Of a DNA stretch of 64,000 nucleotides, positions 34,767 through 46,399 are shown piece after piece; the stretch's first letter is position 1, and every line of letters begins with the position of its first letter. Under the pieces are notes generated by a model, which did not search any database, was not told the DNA's origin, and saw only the letters and a program-made list of their open reading frames with translations. This DNA comes from Lathyrus oleraceus (lineage: Eukaryota > Streptophyta > Magnoliopsida > Fabales > Fabaceae): the NCBI RefSeq assembly GCF_024323335.1, contig NC_066579.1, positions 360,642,397 through 360,706,396 of the forward strand, in the 5' to 3' direction. The position numbers and the translations under genes were made by a program.

Positions 34767-35890
34767 TGATAATGTCGCAGTAATAAAATAATATTGAATC
34801 CACAGGGACTGCTATTTAACAAGACAATATTGTGTAATGCATATAAAATAGTAAATTGGGGGTTTAAGTTTCAAATGCGAAAAGAAAATAAGTTGTTCTG
34901 ACAATAAGATGAAAGTGGTCAGGTTGTGTATAGAATCATGTGTCTCTCTATTGTTGATGTTCGATGCATTACAAGAATGATATTGTCACTATAATCCCAC
35001 TTCGAATTAGCAAAACCTCTATATAGAATACCTTGCAGTATATCTCACTAATCTATACTCTGAGTTTTCTATCTTTAGTCCACCAGCGTAAGCAAGATTA
35101 GGCAATGCAATAGAATGTTAATTCCTAAGCCACTACTTGAAGTTTCCTATCCCTAGTCCACAAGCGTAAGCACAACAATTGCCCATAGGTCCAACATATA
35201 GACTAATGGTCAATATTCCCTATGTTCCCAAAATTAGATTAAAAGAGTATCTCACATAAAAAGCATTAAGAACAAGGTGCAATTGAAAATAATTGTAGAT
35301 CAAATTATTCATGCAACATCAAATAAAACATATGTCCCAACAAAATCAAAAAGGTTCATCAAACATAACCTAACTTAGAGAGAATTAGCTACTCATGATT
35401 CAAATTACAATACCAAAATAATAACAATAGGTTTGCATAAGAATTCCCTTGAAGAATTAGCCTTCAATGGCTTCAAATGCTCTCCAAATATGCCTTCAAG
35501 TGTTGTAAATCGTCGCTTTTTATGCAGAAATTCATAACCCTTGAAAAAGCACCAAAGGTCCCTTTAAAAAGCCTTCAAAATGGATCAGAACGCGTCAGAA
35601 AAAGCCCAGAACAAGGGTTCATCGCACACTTGATGATATGCATCGCGTGATGCAATTTTACTTCCCTATCTCCTGCACGATGTTGCGCGTGATTATTCCA
35701 GTAATTGCATGTTTTTGCTCCTTTTTTCACCTAATTTTCACTAAGTCCCTATTTCTCCACACTTAACTATTTTTTCCTCTTTTTTTGGCCTTTATTCTTA
35801 AATTTTTCTCCTCTTTAACCTATTTTTGTCCATTTCTTCGATCGAAATCATGCAATGACAGAGTCTCATCAATGACAACACGTGATATCA
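34767..35890. mobile_element. LTR-like segment (possible Ty3/gypsy solo LTR)
   Basis: Starts TGATAATGTCGCAGTAA, followed by TGAATCCACAGGGACTG, a beginning typical of some gypsy LTRs, and ends near ACGTGATATCA. A perfect target duplication was not found, so the extent is approximate. No coding sequence. Confidence 0.4.
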
Positions 35891-37159
35891 AATGATATTT
35901 AGTGAAGTCCTTATTTGTTAAGGATAGATCAAATGGTTGAAGGTGCTTAAGATGGTTAATTAAATTATCCTCCTAAATCAAGTTATCCTCTTGAAGATTC
36001 TCTTAAAGATCAAGACCTCTCTTTAAAGTCAACATTGTGGGCAAACAACCTTCAAATGAATACTTTTGTTTTAAGGTTCAGTGGTGGTTCAGATGATGGT
36101 AATCAACATGAAGATATCTCAAGCATAATTAAGAAAGTTCAAAGTTCTTGTATGATTCCAAACTCAAAGATAATAATGCCAAGACTTGAAGCTTCAGAGT
36201 TGTGAAAGAGAGGAAGTGTGAAAGCTTGTATGGTCATGTCCGTCTGAGTGATGAATGTCTTATAAAGAAACAAAGGTATCTTTGGAAATACAATGGCAAA
36301 ATCACACACTCTAAAAACCTTTTGAGAAGCCTCTCATATTTTATTTAAACCACTTGAAAAATTATTATTCATATAGCCTAGCCAATGATTAGGAAGATAA
36401 TGTCTGATTGATTGGAAGACTTTTTCAACTAAATAATCGGTTAGACCTAACGATCTAATTGATTGTTTTCACTAAGTTGAGCCTAAAATTGATTGGGATA
36501 GTCTCTTAATGATTGGTGATGACTAAATATCAAAACCTTCCATTTATGGACTGAACAATCGATTATTGTAGGTTAATAATTTATTAGCCTAATCGATTAT
36601 AGCATTGATTTGACCCATAGATTGTTTCCAAATTTATGTCACGCCTTGACCTATAAATAAAAAACTTCTCTACCACTTTTACACATCCGGAAAATGAGCT
36701 TTGATCTCACTTTCGTTTTATCTTATCATTTTTACTAAATCTCTTGTTTTATCACATATATTTAGCCATGGTGCTTCGTGATAATTATTAAGTATAATTA
36801 AGAATATGTGTTCTTGGTGAGGGTTTAATTGTAAATTTATCAAGAGTGTATTTTCTCTTGAGTAAATATTTATTTTATAAGAAGTTATTTTGGTTATGAG
36901 TTAAACCAATTAAAAGCTCTTGTTTGGTTTGGGGATTGTCTTAAGAAGTCTTTGTTTGGTTTGTGAGTTTCTCCAAGAAGAAAAACTCTATTTTGGTTGG
37001 TGAAGATCAACCATTAAAATCTCCACAATGGTTACTTGAGATCAGTCAGATTAAAATTTATATTGGTCGAAATTAGCCTTATTAAAATCTCACTTGGTTT
37101 CTGAGTCCATCAAGGTAAAAGCTCAGTTGGTTCGAGAATAGCCCATGGAAAACTGTTTG
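35891..37159. mobile_element. Angela/SIRE-like copia LTR remnant
   Basis: Contains the AATCGATTA/ATCGATT words (36430-36600) and TTGGTTCGAGA/TTGGTTTGAGT repeats (36890-37140) that are common in the LTRs of Angela/SIRE copia elements in legumes. No coding region or clear ends. Confidence 0.4.
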
Positions 37160-38022
37160 CATAAACCGGGTGTAATTCTAATTACATAAATCTGGAATGA
37201 GCTGGTAAAACTATTTGCATTGATTTTTTATTTCTAATGACAATAATGCTTTATATTTAGTAGCTATGCATTTGCACCTAAATACAAATAAACTTTATAG
37301 TTGAAAGTCAATAAGATCAAAACAAAAAGAGAAAATATGGTGTATTGTTGACAAAAAGGTGAAACTTCAACATTCAAAAAATTTATGAACGAAAAATTAA
37401 AGAAAGTAAGTATGAAGAATAAAAAAATGATGAAATCAAACTCACGCCTAAAACTTCAACTTGGTTATATCAATCACCAAAACATCTTCAAATCTATCTT
37501 CAAATCTATTTTCTACAAATACACAGTTTTTGATATATTGGCAGAAATATAAGAGAGCAAACGCATGAACATTTGAAAACATGAAATTCTTTGAAGCAAT
37601 AGCACAAGCAAATAAAATGCAACAACCTGTTAGAAAGAAAAAAATAAAAATGGAAGTACAGAATAATGAAAAAGGATATTCAAGATCTTAACTTTAATTT
37701 ATGTGGCCATAAAAACAGTGTAGATCTCGACTTTCATTTCTAAAAATATTGTTGGAGTGGAAATGAAGTTCTTAATTCATTGTCCTTGTTGCTCATGCTT
37801 TATCCAGAGGTTGAGAATGAGGTGAAGGATGTAGAACTTTGTTGGAATGGAAATAAAGTTCTTATTTCGATATGTCGTCCTCTTTCACGGTCGATCTATG
37901 ATATGAAAACTGTAGTGAAGAAGTATATGGGGTGAAGGTAGTGGTGGTGGTGGCAGTATATAGGATAGAGAAAGTGGGTGGCGGCGGATTTAGGGTTTAT
38001 GGGGGGAAAACACAAAAAATGG

Positions 38023-38024
<2 letters not shown>

Positions 38025-38067
<43 letters not shown>
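38025..38067. repeat. (GA)n microsatellite
   Basis: About 43 bp of GA dinucleotide in duplication copy 1. The homologous place in copy 2 (41224-41258) has a TA run followed by a shorter GA run. Confidence 0.95.
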
Positions 38068-38069
<2 letters not shown>

Positions 38070-38580
38070 GTGAAAAATGAAAAGTATGGAAAGAGAGAAG
38101 AGTATGTGTGTGTTTGTGTTTTGGTGGGAAAGGAAATTTTAGATTATGAGCTAATGGGTGTGTGTCATCTTTCAATCAAAGAGAGGTTTGAGAGAGTTTT
38201 AATTGTGACATTTATTGATTATTAATTTGTCCAACATGTAGTATAATTAAATTTGAGGGAAAGGGAAAAATTGTAAAAGCATGAAATAATATTATTATGG
38301 GTTGATAGTAAATTGTCATGTAGTTTTACATGGATGGCTTAGAGGGTGAGTTACCTCGATGTGTCATCATGTATTATCGATAATATCTATTTTAAGTTGT
38401 ATTGTTTAGACTGATACATGTATGACTTCACTTATAAAATGAATGAATAAAAAATGTTAGTGGGAATAAAATATATGCATACGATTTTCAAGATTAATTT
38501 CCCCAAAAAAAATATATAAATGCCTACACGTTTTGAAGGAGATCAAGAATCTCAGAAAGAAAGAGAAAAGAAACAAAAAA

Positions 38581-38828
38581 ATGGGAGACATTGTTAGAGT
38601 GAAGCTTGGAAGCCATGGCCTAGAGGTAGTTATTCTTCATTCATCATTGTTTTAATAATAATAATTTGTCAATTTGTGTTATACTTATATGGTTGTTGTA
38701 GGTTTCAAAGTTGGGATTTTGGTGTTCTGGCATCACTGGAATGTATTACTCCCCTATTTCATAAGAGGTTGGCATCTCTTTGATCCAATATATGTTCAAC
38801 AAAGGAATCACATTCTTTGATACAACAT
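38581..38828 (+). pseudogene. Truncated aldo-keto reductase pseudogene
   Basis: Exon 1 at 38581-38625 and the start of exon 2 from 38702 are closely similar to the AKR gene at 42539. It has Gly to Trp in the GFGCSG motif and a TAA stop replacing the Glu codon in the SEEV region (about 38761), and it loses all similarity after the DTTYVY region at 38828, missing exons 3-7. Confidence 0.9.
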
Positions 38829-39574
38829 ATGTTTATCTTGAGAAGAATTTTGTTCAAAATAAATAGCTTAAAAAGGTTCATAACTCAAATTCTCATTTCT
38901 TGTGAGTGTTATCATACTTCAGGGAGATGGGAGAATCATAAGAATATGATTATCTTCAGTGTGCACGAGAAGACAATCCACTTGAGGGCGCCATATATCT
39001 TTTAGAGCTTCATTATGGTGTTGAATGAGATCAGTTGCTCTTGTGGGTCTATCTTTTCATCATACACCTTAATTGCTGAAAGCCAAAAGTGTCTCGGTAT
39101 TGGCTCTTCATTGATCTTGTGGATGAAAGGGAGTCATGTAATATTCTCTTTCTTGCTCTTTTTTCATCAACAAACAATGTTCAATTCCTTGTCTCTATGT
39201 CGACAAATTCTACCTTGGGGGTTGTGCTTTCAAAGTGCGACTATGAGGCCTCATATTATTCTTGATCATCTCTACTTTTTTCCTCGATTCGATTGATACG
39301 AGATTCTATCATGTTGATTACGTTCTATGCTTTTTGATTATGTTGTATGGGTATCAAGGCGTCATGTCTTTCTTATCCCCTTTCATCGTTAATCGAGAAT
39401 GTTGATGGATATGACTTTGCTCTCCATTAGCATGTCTTTGAGGTGGTGAATCTTAACATCTAAGTTCGACGCTCTAGGAGTTGAGGTTATGATTGTTGTG
39501 CTCGCTTCTCGAGAGCTCTAGTGTTCTACTCTGTATAAATTTATAAGAAGAAAAAAAGTAATATTTCATATTTA
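38829..39574. other. Spacer after AKR pseudogene
   Basis: Moderately complex sequence with short open frames but no domain I recognise. It does not match AKR introns or exons. Confidence 0.4.
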
Positions 39575-39718
39575 CTCCCTTCATTCTCTTTTGTAAGAAA
39601 ATTTTGCCTTTTAGATTTATTGAATAAATGATGTATTTGAACTATATATATACTAGATACATCAATTATTTAATGAATCTAAAAAGTAAAAGTTACTTAT
39701 AAAAGAGAAAGGATGAAG
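39575..39718. mobile_element. Stowaway-like MITE
   Basis: A 144-bp near-palindrome with ends CTCCCTTCATTCTCTTTTGT and the complement of CTTCATCCTTTCTCTTTTAT, flanked by TA on both sides (39573-39574, 39719-39720). The terminal motif resembles the CTCCCTCCGT of Stowaway elements and the arms stay complementary through a TATATATA centre. Confidence 0.85.
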
Positions 39719-39720
39719 TA

Positions 39721-40364
39721 TTAAGAAAGTTTAAATTTTTGTGTCTTTTTTGAAGTATATTTCATGGGAAAGATGTAAACACAATTTTGATTAGTTGTTG
39801 TTTATGAAAAAAATGAGAGAGAAACTAAATTAAATGCAATTTTCATTTAATTTTACATAAAAGACTTGCATAAATAAGAAAAACAATTACATAAATATCT
39901 TTATCACCGACTTTCTCTATGTATCCCTTTTAGAAAACTCACATATAAAAGAATGAGAAAACTCACCAAATAACAAAAATAGGTTGTCAAATTTTTTGCC
40001 TCACCATTGTTTCTACAAAGATTATAAGAAAGAAAAACCACACTTATATATATCAAGACCTTGAAATAAAATGCTGATATATAGATATGCTGATACACAG
40101 AAAGAAACAGATAAATTATATTGACAAGTGATTATCTTACTCGTTTGAATCCCGGTTCCATACTTCCAGAAAGAACAACAATAAGAGATTCACCGACAGT
40201 GATGCACATCAATGCCTTTCATATTATCCATGTAGACGTAGCAATATCATGCCTGAAGCAAAACATATAACACCTTACTAAATATAATTTACATAGATAG
40301 ACCATAAGAGAAGTGGAGTTGACATATTTTCATAAAGTAGTTACTCGTAATGTACTTGATTCAC
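39721..40364. other. AT-rich spacer between duplication copies
   Basis: No gene or element ends recognised. It separates the Stowaway MITE from the start of duplication copy 2. Confidence 0.4.
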
Positions 40365-41223
40365 ATAAATCGGGTGTAATTCTAACTACATAAAACGGTA
40401 ATGAGCTAGTAAAATTGTTTGCATTACTTTTTTATTTCTAATGACAATTATAATTTATACTCAGTAGCTATGCATTTGCACCTAAATACAAATATGCTTT
40501 ATAGTAGAAAGTCGTTGAGATCAAAACAAAAAGAGAAAATAGGGTGTATTGTTGATAAAAAGGTGAAACTTCAACATTCAACAATTTTATGGACAAAAAA
40601 GTTAAAGAAAATAAGTATGAAGAATAAAAAAAAATAATGAAATCAAACTCACGCCTAAAACTTCAACTTGGTTATATCAATCCCTAAAACATCTTGAAAT
40701 CTATCTTCAAAGCTATTTTCTGCAAATACACAATTCTTGACATATGGATAGAAAAATAAGAGAGCAAAAGATGAACATTTGAAAACATGAAACTCTTTGA
40801 AGCAATAGCACAAACAGATAAAATGCAACAAACTATTAGATAGAAAAATAAAAATGGAAGTACAGAATAATGAAAAAGGATATTCAAGATCTTAACTTTA
40901 ATTTATGTGGCCATAGAAATGGTGTAGTTCTCGATTTTCATTTCTAAGAACTTTGTTGGAGTGGAAATGAAGTTCTTGTTTCAGTGTTCTTGTTGCTCGT
41001 GCTTTAGCCAGAGGCTGAGAAGGAGGTGAAGGATGTGGAACTTTGTTAGAGTGGAAATGAAGTTCTTATTTCGATCTGTCGTCCTCTTTCACGATCGATC
41101 TGTGATACGAAAACTGCAGTGAAGAAGTATATAGGGTGGAGGTGGTGGTGGTGGCAGTATATAGGGTGGAGAAACGGGGTGGCGACATATTTAGGGTTTG
41201 TGGGGGAAAACATAGAAAACGGG

Positions 41224-41258
<35 letters not shown>

Positions 41259-41562
41259 TGTCAAAAATCAAAAGTGTGGAAAGAGAGAAGAGGAGGCGTA
41301 TGTTTATGTTTTGGTAGAAAAGAAAATGTTAGATTGTGAGTTAATCAGTGTGCACCACCTGTCAATCAAAGAGAAGTTTGAGAGAGTTTTAATAGTGATA
41401 TTGGTTGATTACCAATTAGTCCAACATGTAGTGTAATTAAATTTGAGTGGAATGGAAAAATAGTAAGAGCATGCAATAATATTATTATTTGGGTTGATAG
41501 TAGATTGACATGTAGTTTTACATGAATGACTTAGAGGGTGAGTTACCTCGATGTGTCATCAT

Positions 41563-42326
41563 TAGGGTGGAAATAGGCTTTAGAAAACCTGAGTCTGACC
41601 TACGATAAACTTACCAGACATGAGTTTGGCCTATGACCTACTATAGACTTTTTTTTGTCTGGTCTAGTCGTTTTAAAAGTCTGACCAAACCTGAAAGTCT
41701 ACTTAAAAGTTTGATTCTTATTAAGGTTTTCAATTAATTCATATTACTTAAGAAGACTTATGCGTCAGTTTATATATGCATATATAGACCGACATATTTA
41801 TAATTTTTTCTAATATATATGCATATGGAGGTCGGTTATTTAGCATTTTTTCCTAATATATATATGCATATATAAGTCGGTCTATTTAGACTATAGTTAA
41901 TACTCTCTAGGTTCCTTTTTAAGTGCCACTTTAAAAAAAAATTTAATTGTCATTTTTAAAGTTTAAGGTAGTATTAATTGCACTTTTGTCAAAATTACCC
42001 TTAAATAATTATTATAGCGAGAGAAAGAGTAAGATGAATATAATAAATAATTAATGATATTATAGATAAAATAAGAATTATTATTTGAAAAATAATAATA
42101 ATAATTAACTTTATTGATATGTATAAAAAGTCAAAAAAAAAAATATTTAGAAAAAATGATAAGAATATATATAAAAGTATAGGCCGATTTATAAAGTTTC
42201 ATAAACTTTTTTAATAGATTAAATCTGAGCTATTTAATTAAATAGGTTTAAAACAAATATAAGTCAGATTGTTTTATTAAATAGGTGTGATATAGCCTTA
42301 AATAGGCTAGGAATAGGCCGTCCCTA
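41563..42326. mobile_element. hAT-type MITE upstream of AKR gene
   Basis: The left end TAGGGTGGAAATAGGC and the right end complementary to TAGGGACGGCCTATTC form imperfect inverted repeats. 8-bp flanks are GTCATCAT (41555-41562) and TTCATCAT (42327-42334). The paralogous copy 1 has the empty site at about 38370, which proves the insertion. The interior includes ATATGCATATATA repeats and a stretch near 41905 resembling the one at 44905-45030. Confidence 0.88.
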
Positions 42327-42397
42327 TTCATCATGTATTATCGATAATATATATTTTAAGTTAGTATTGTTTATACCGATACATGTATGACTTTACT

Positions 42398-42404
42398 TAT
42401 AAAA
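42398..42404 (+). promoter_or_regulatory. Possible TATA box of plus-strand AKR gene
   Basis: TATAAAA lies 135 bp before the ATG, just downstream of the hAT MITE insertion. The same motif is conserved in duplication copy 1 at about 38436. Confidence 0.4.
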
Positions 42405-42538
42405 TGTATGAATAAAAAATGTTAGTGGGAATAAAATATAGGCATACGATTTTCAAGATTAAGTTTCCCAAAAAAAAATGCCTACACGTTTTGAAGGATA
42501 TCAAGATTCTCAGAATGAAAGAGAAAAGAAAGAGAAAA

Positions 42539-44196
42539 ATGGGCGACATTGTTAGAGTGAAGCTTGGAAGCCAAGGCCTAGAGGTAGTTATTCTTCATTC
42601 ATCACTGTATTAATAATAATAATTTGTCAATTTGTGTTATACTTATATGGTTGTTGTAGGTTTCAAAGTTGGGATTTGGGTGTTCTGGCATCACTGGAAT
42701 GTATTACTCCCCTATTTCAGAAGAGGTTGGAATCTCTTTGATCCAATATGCATTCAACAAAGGAATCACATTCTTTGATACAGCAGATGTTTATGGGCCT
42801 CATGGAACCAATGAAATCATTGTCGGAAAGGTTCACTCATAAATTTTCACTCTAAGTCAACGCTTCTAATACTAACAGATCTCTTCTTTCTTTGCCAACT
42901 ATGTTGTTTCATGGTATTTGAATTTGAACTGTCAGGCATTGAAGGACTTGCCTCGCGAAGAGATTCAGATTGCGACGAAGTTTGGAATAGTGAAAATGGA
43001 ACCAAACAATATCCTAGTAAATGGTTCACCAGAATATGTTCGATCATGTTGTGAAGCAAGCCTCCAACGCCTTGGAGTAGATTATATTGATCTCTATTAT
43101 CAGCATCGTGTTGATACCACAATACCGATTGAGGATACAGTAAGTAGTGTGTAGTGTGCTAGTGTTTGCATCATTGATTTGTTTACTGTATTTGATTTTG
43201 TTTGAATCATAGATGAAAGAGCTTAAAAAGTTGGTGGAAGAAGGAAAGATAAAGTACATAGGATTATCCGAAGCTAGTCCCGACACCATTAGAAGAGCGC
43301 ATGCTGTTCATCCTATTACTGCTGTTCAAATGGAGTGGTCCCTTTGGACTCGTGAAATTGAGCAGAATATTGTTCCACTTTGCAGGTACTTGTTTTGATC
43401 AAATAGGTTCAGACTATGTAGCACTAATACCTTTTGGAAAAAAAACATGTCTACGTTAGTGTTCGTGTCCCGTGTCTCTGTCTATGTCTCTGCTTCATAG
43501 GTTTCAGGTTTACTTGCTTGAGTTGGAACCTTTGGACTTGAGAAATCCTTGCTTAATGGTTTTTAATATACTATCAAACATAAGATGACTCTTGTAACAA
43601 CAATTTCAGGGAACTTGGAATTGGAATAGTACCATACAGCCCTCTAGGCCGCGGATTTTTCGCGGGCAAGGCTGTCACAGAAAGCATACCTTCAAGTAGT
43701 GTTCTGGTATGGATTTAATCCTTTTGTTTCTGATGATAGGTGGTTGGGTTTTCTCATTGTTCACCATTCACCAACTTGCATTTTTCACCAGGTTTCACAT
43801 CCAAGGTTACAAGGAGAGAATCTTGACAAGAACAAGATCTTATATTCTAGGATACAAAAGTTGTCGGAGAAACATAAATGTACAACTTCACAACTCGCTC
43901 TTTCATGGATTCTTCATCAAGGAGACTTTGTGGTACCAATCCCTGGTTAGTGGTTTTCCATTTTTGCAATATCTATCAAATTAATCATGCGCTAAGCTTC
44001 TGATATGCATATTGTAGGAACAACCAAGATAAAAAATGTTGATAGTAATGTTGGTTCATTTGAAGTGAAGCTGAGCAATGATGATTTGGAGGAGATTACA
44101 GATGCAATACCAATATCTGAAGTAGCAGGAGATCGAAATACCGATATTAATGTTAAATGTTCATGGAAGTTTGCTAATACTCCACCTAAAGCATAG
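42539..44196 (+). CDS. Aldo-keto reductase paralog, seven exons, apparently intact
   Basis: Exons 42539-42583, 42660-42830, 42936-43139, 43213-43385, 43610-43706, 43792-43945 and 44018-44196 total 1023 nt (340 aa). All introns are GT-AG, and each exon has the same length as in the minus-strand paralog except exon 5, which is one codon shorter ([11 protein letters not shown] region). The catalytic tetrad Asp, Tyr, Lys and His is retained in [14 protein letters not shown] and YYQHRVD. The GRGFFAGKA region of exon 5 is intact. It differs from the paralog at scattered residues, for example MYYSPISEE instead of KYYPHVPEE. It probably has the same general NADPH-dependent carbonyl reductase activity. 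The promoter may be affected by the hAT MITE ending 213 bp upstream. Confidence 0.94.
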
Positions 44197-45059
44197 CTAT
44201 ATAATACTACCAGTTATGCAATAGAGAAATAAGATTTTCTTTTAATCTAGTTTTTGCTCGACTGTCACTTGGCGATTATTAATATCGATTAGCTTCATAA
44301 ATTTTATGTATGATTTGAGCTTTATTTATAAACAACTGTCTTTTAAATTTTTTAACTTTAAATATTATTAAATATTAATTTAATTAAAAACATATTAATA
44401 ATTATGTTATTTCTTTTACATAAAATTAAAAAAATTTAATACACTTAATTATTATTATTAATAAACACAAAAGTTATATTTTTTTAATAAATAAGATTGG
44501 AATAGTATTTAATAAATTATCAAAATGGTCGTTAATTAATAAAATAAATTAGTGTTCACATAAAAAATAGTTTACCAAAATGACTTGACTTATAACCATT
44601 ATAATGATGCCAATTTTTAAATAAATGGAAATGTTTACAATCTTCACCTATTCAATATGAAAAATTAATTTATGGTAGAGAAATGAGCCATCGTTACAAG
44701 CAACCTAACAACATTTCTAGCTGAGAGAATTAATTTTGATTGCTTGATCGTGTGACTAAATTGTCATATTATATATAAATAACATCCGAGCAATCTAAAC
44801 CAATTTTTTGAATTATCAATTGTGACCTAATTAATTTATATTTGATCCTAAACAAGATTAATATTATTTAATCCTAAACAACACACTTTTTGGATTATTT
44901 TATAGATGTATAAGAAAGTGATAATTAAAAGTGCATTTAATACTACCTAAAATTTTGCAAATAACAATTAAAAAGAAACAAAAATTATCAAAAAAGTGAC
45001 ATTTATAAAAGAACGGAGGGAGTATAATAGTAAAAATGCTAAATACTGAAAGCAGCTAA
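44197..45059. other. AT-rich spacer with one MITE end
   Basis: No gene. At 44905-45028 there is the sequence complementary to TACTCCCTCCGTTCTTTTAT and the GTAGTATTAAATGCAC-like block, also seen at about 41905-41980. This is one half of a common plant CTCCCTCCGT-type MITE whose other end I could not find. Confidence 0.45.
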
Positions 45060-45079
45060 TCGCATAAGATCTTATTATA

Positions 45080-45447
45080 TCCTAGACGAATGTAGATGTG
45101 GTCTTGATGCACCATTGATGACAACATGGACTGATGCTAAGCCAGGAAGACATTTTTATGGATGTGGGATGTATAAGGTATTAATCTTTTGTATATATTC
45201 CATTCAAAGTTCATGTTATGTGATATGAAAATCATTGAACTTCTTCTTGTCTTGTATTTTTTTTAGATTCAGGGACACAAAATGTGCAACCATTTTGTTT
45301 GGTATGACATCGAGAGCAAAAGAACTTATTATTTCATTGCAATCGAGATTAAGTATAGATAAGAATAAGGTGAATGAAGACAAGCTTAAAGAGGATGAAT
45401 TGAAGATGAAGATTAAGTTTATGAATATGCGGTTGAAGTTTCATTAG
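45080..45447 (+). pseudogene. GRF-type zinc finger fragment
   Basis: Two exons: one ending at about 45177 encodes CRCGLDAPLMTTWTDAKPG and RHFYGCGMYK, the other after the TTTAG at about 45266 encodes QGHKMCNHFVWYD, together the CXC...C...C pattern of zf-GRF domains. Stops follow within about 50 residues. In plants such fragments are often found in MuDR-type elements; a transposase remnant lies convergently at 46400-48420. Confidence 0.75.
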
Positions 45448-45479
45448 CCATGACCTTTGGGTTGTTAATAGGACTAGTT

Positions 45480-46075
45480 GCAACATGTGCAATCAAGTAG
45501 AATTGTGGTGGAATTTGCGTTTAGGTTTTCTGTTTTCTGTCATGTTTAGGAAGTGTTCCAAATTCGCAACCATTTTCTAAACCAACTCGCAAGGCAATAT
45601 GGCAAACATTTTGCAAGCCAGTATGCAAATATTGGATGACCAATTTGCAACCATTTTGTTTTACAAACTGTCATGGTCTGAATTGTTCCAAATTGCAATC
45701 CGATATGGCAGCATTACTAGCGAATAATTGGCAACATTGCAGGGCATTTGTCATAAACAATTTGCAGACCAATATTTGACAGCATTACAGACCAATTTGG
45801 CAACATTATAGGCCTTTTTTTTACAGCATTATAGACCAATTTTGACAGCAAAGCAGGCCAATTTTTACAGTATTTCAGGCTAATTTTTACAGCATATCGG
45901 GCCAATTTTTTTACAGCATCTCAGGCCAATTTTTACAACATATCATGCCAAAATTTTCTATAGTAACAGGCCAATTTTTGTACAGCAAATCAGGCCAAAT
46001 TTTTACAGCAAAATCAGGCCAATTTTTTACAACGACAGTGCAATTTTTTCAAACCAATTTTGCAACATTACAAAC
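45480..46075. repeat. Degenerate short repeat array (about 20-25 bp)
   Basis: Repeats of the type CAGGCCAATTTTTACAGCA, more than ten times at 45720-46040, grading on the left into GGCAAC/GCAACCATTTT variants. It separates the GRF fragment from the transposase remnant. Confidence 0.8.
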
Positions 46076-46399
46076 TAGAGTTATATACAACAATACATTC
46101 CATTTTGTAGACAATTAACATTACATGTCATTTTGCAGACAGTCAACATTACATGGCATTTTTCATAACTATTTGCTTAAACATTAACTTGTTCTTTACA
46201 TCAAGAGGAAAACATGAACTTGGCCATTAGTTTGTAATACAAAATGACAAAATCAAAATTAAACATTATATCCCATTAAGTTGTTCTTAACATCAAAAGG
46301 ACAACAACTTGAAAATAACATCACAAATACAAAAAACAGGTAATCAACATCATAATAGAAACTAGTCTTGAGATGGTTGGGTGCTTGTGATGAGCTACC

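Larger units (their letters stand above)
37160..38828 (+). repeat. Direct duplication, copy 1 (AKR promoter and first exons)
   Basis: Matches 40365-42795 almost throughout once the hAT MITE in copy 2 is removed (about 1669 versus 1667 bp). It includes upstream sequence with a (GA)n run and then the first two exons of the AKR gene, ending abruptly inside exon 2. Confidence 0.88.
40365..42795 (+). repeat. Direct duplication, copy 2 (belongs to functional AKR gene)
   Basis: The homologue of 37160-38828, extended by the 764-bp hAT MITE at 41563-42326, which copy 1 lacks. The right part is the promoter and exons 1-2 of the intact AKR gene, so this copy is probably the source. Confidence 0.88.

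Noticed and set aside
34767..35890. Confident solo LTR call
   Set aside because: TG...CA ends look plausible but no target duplication could be found, so it is listed only at low confidence.
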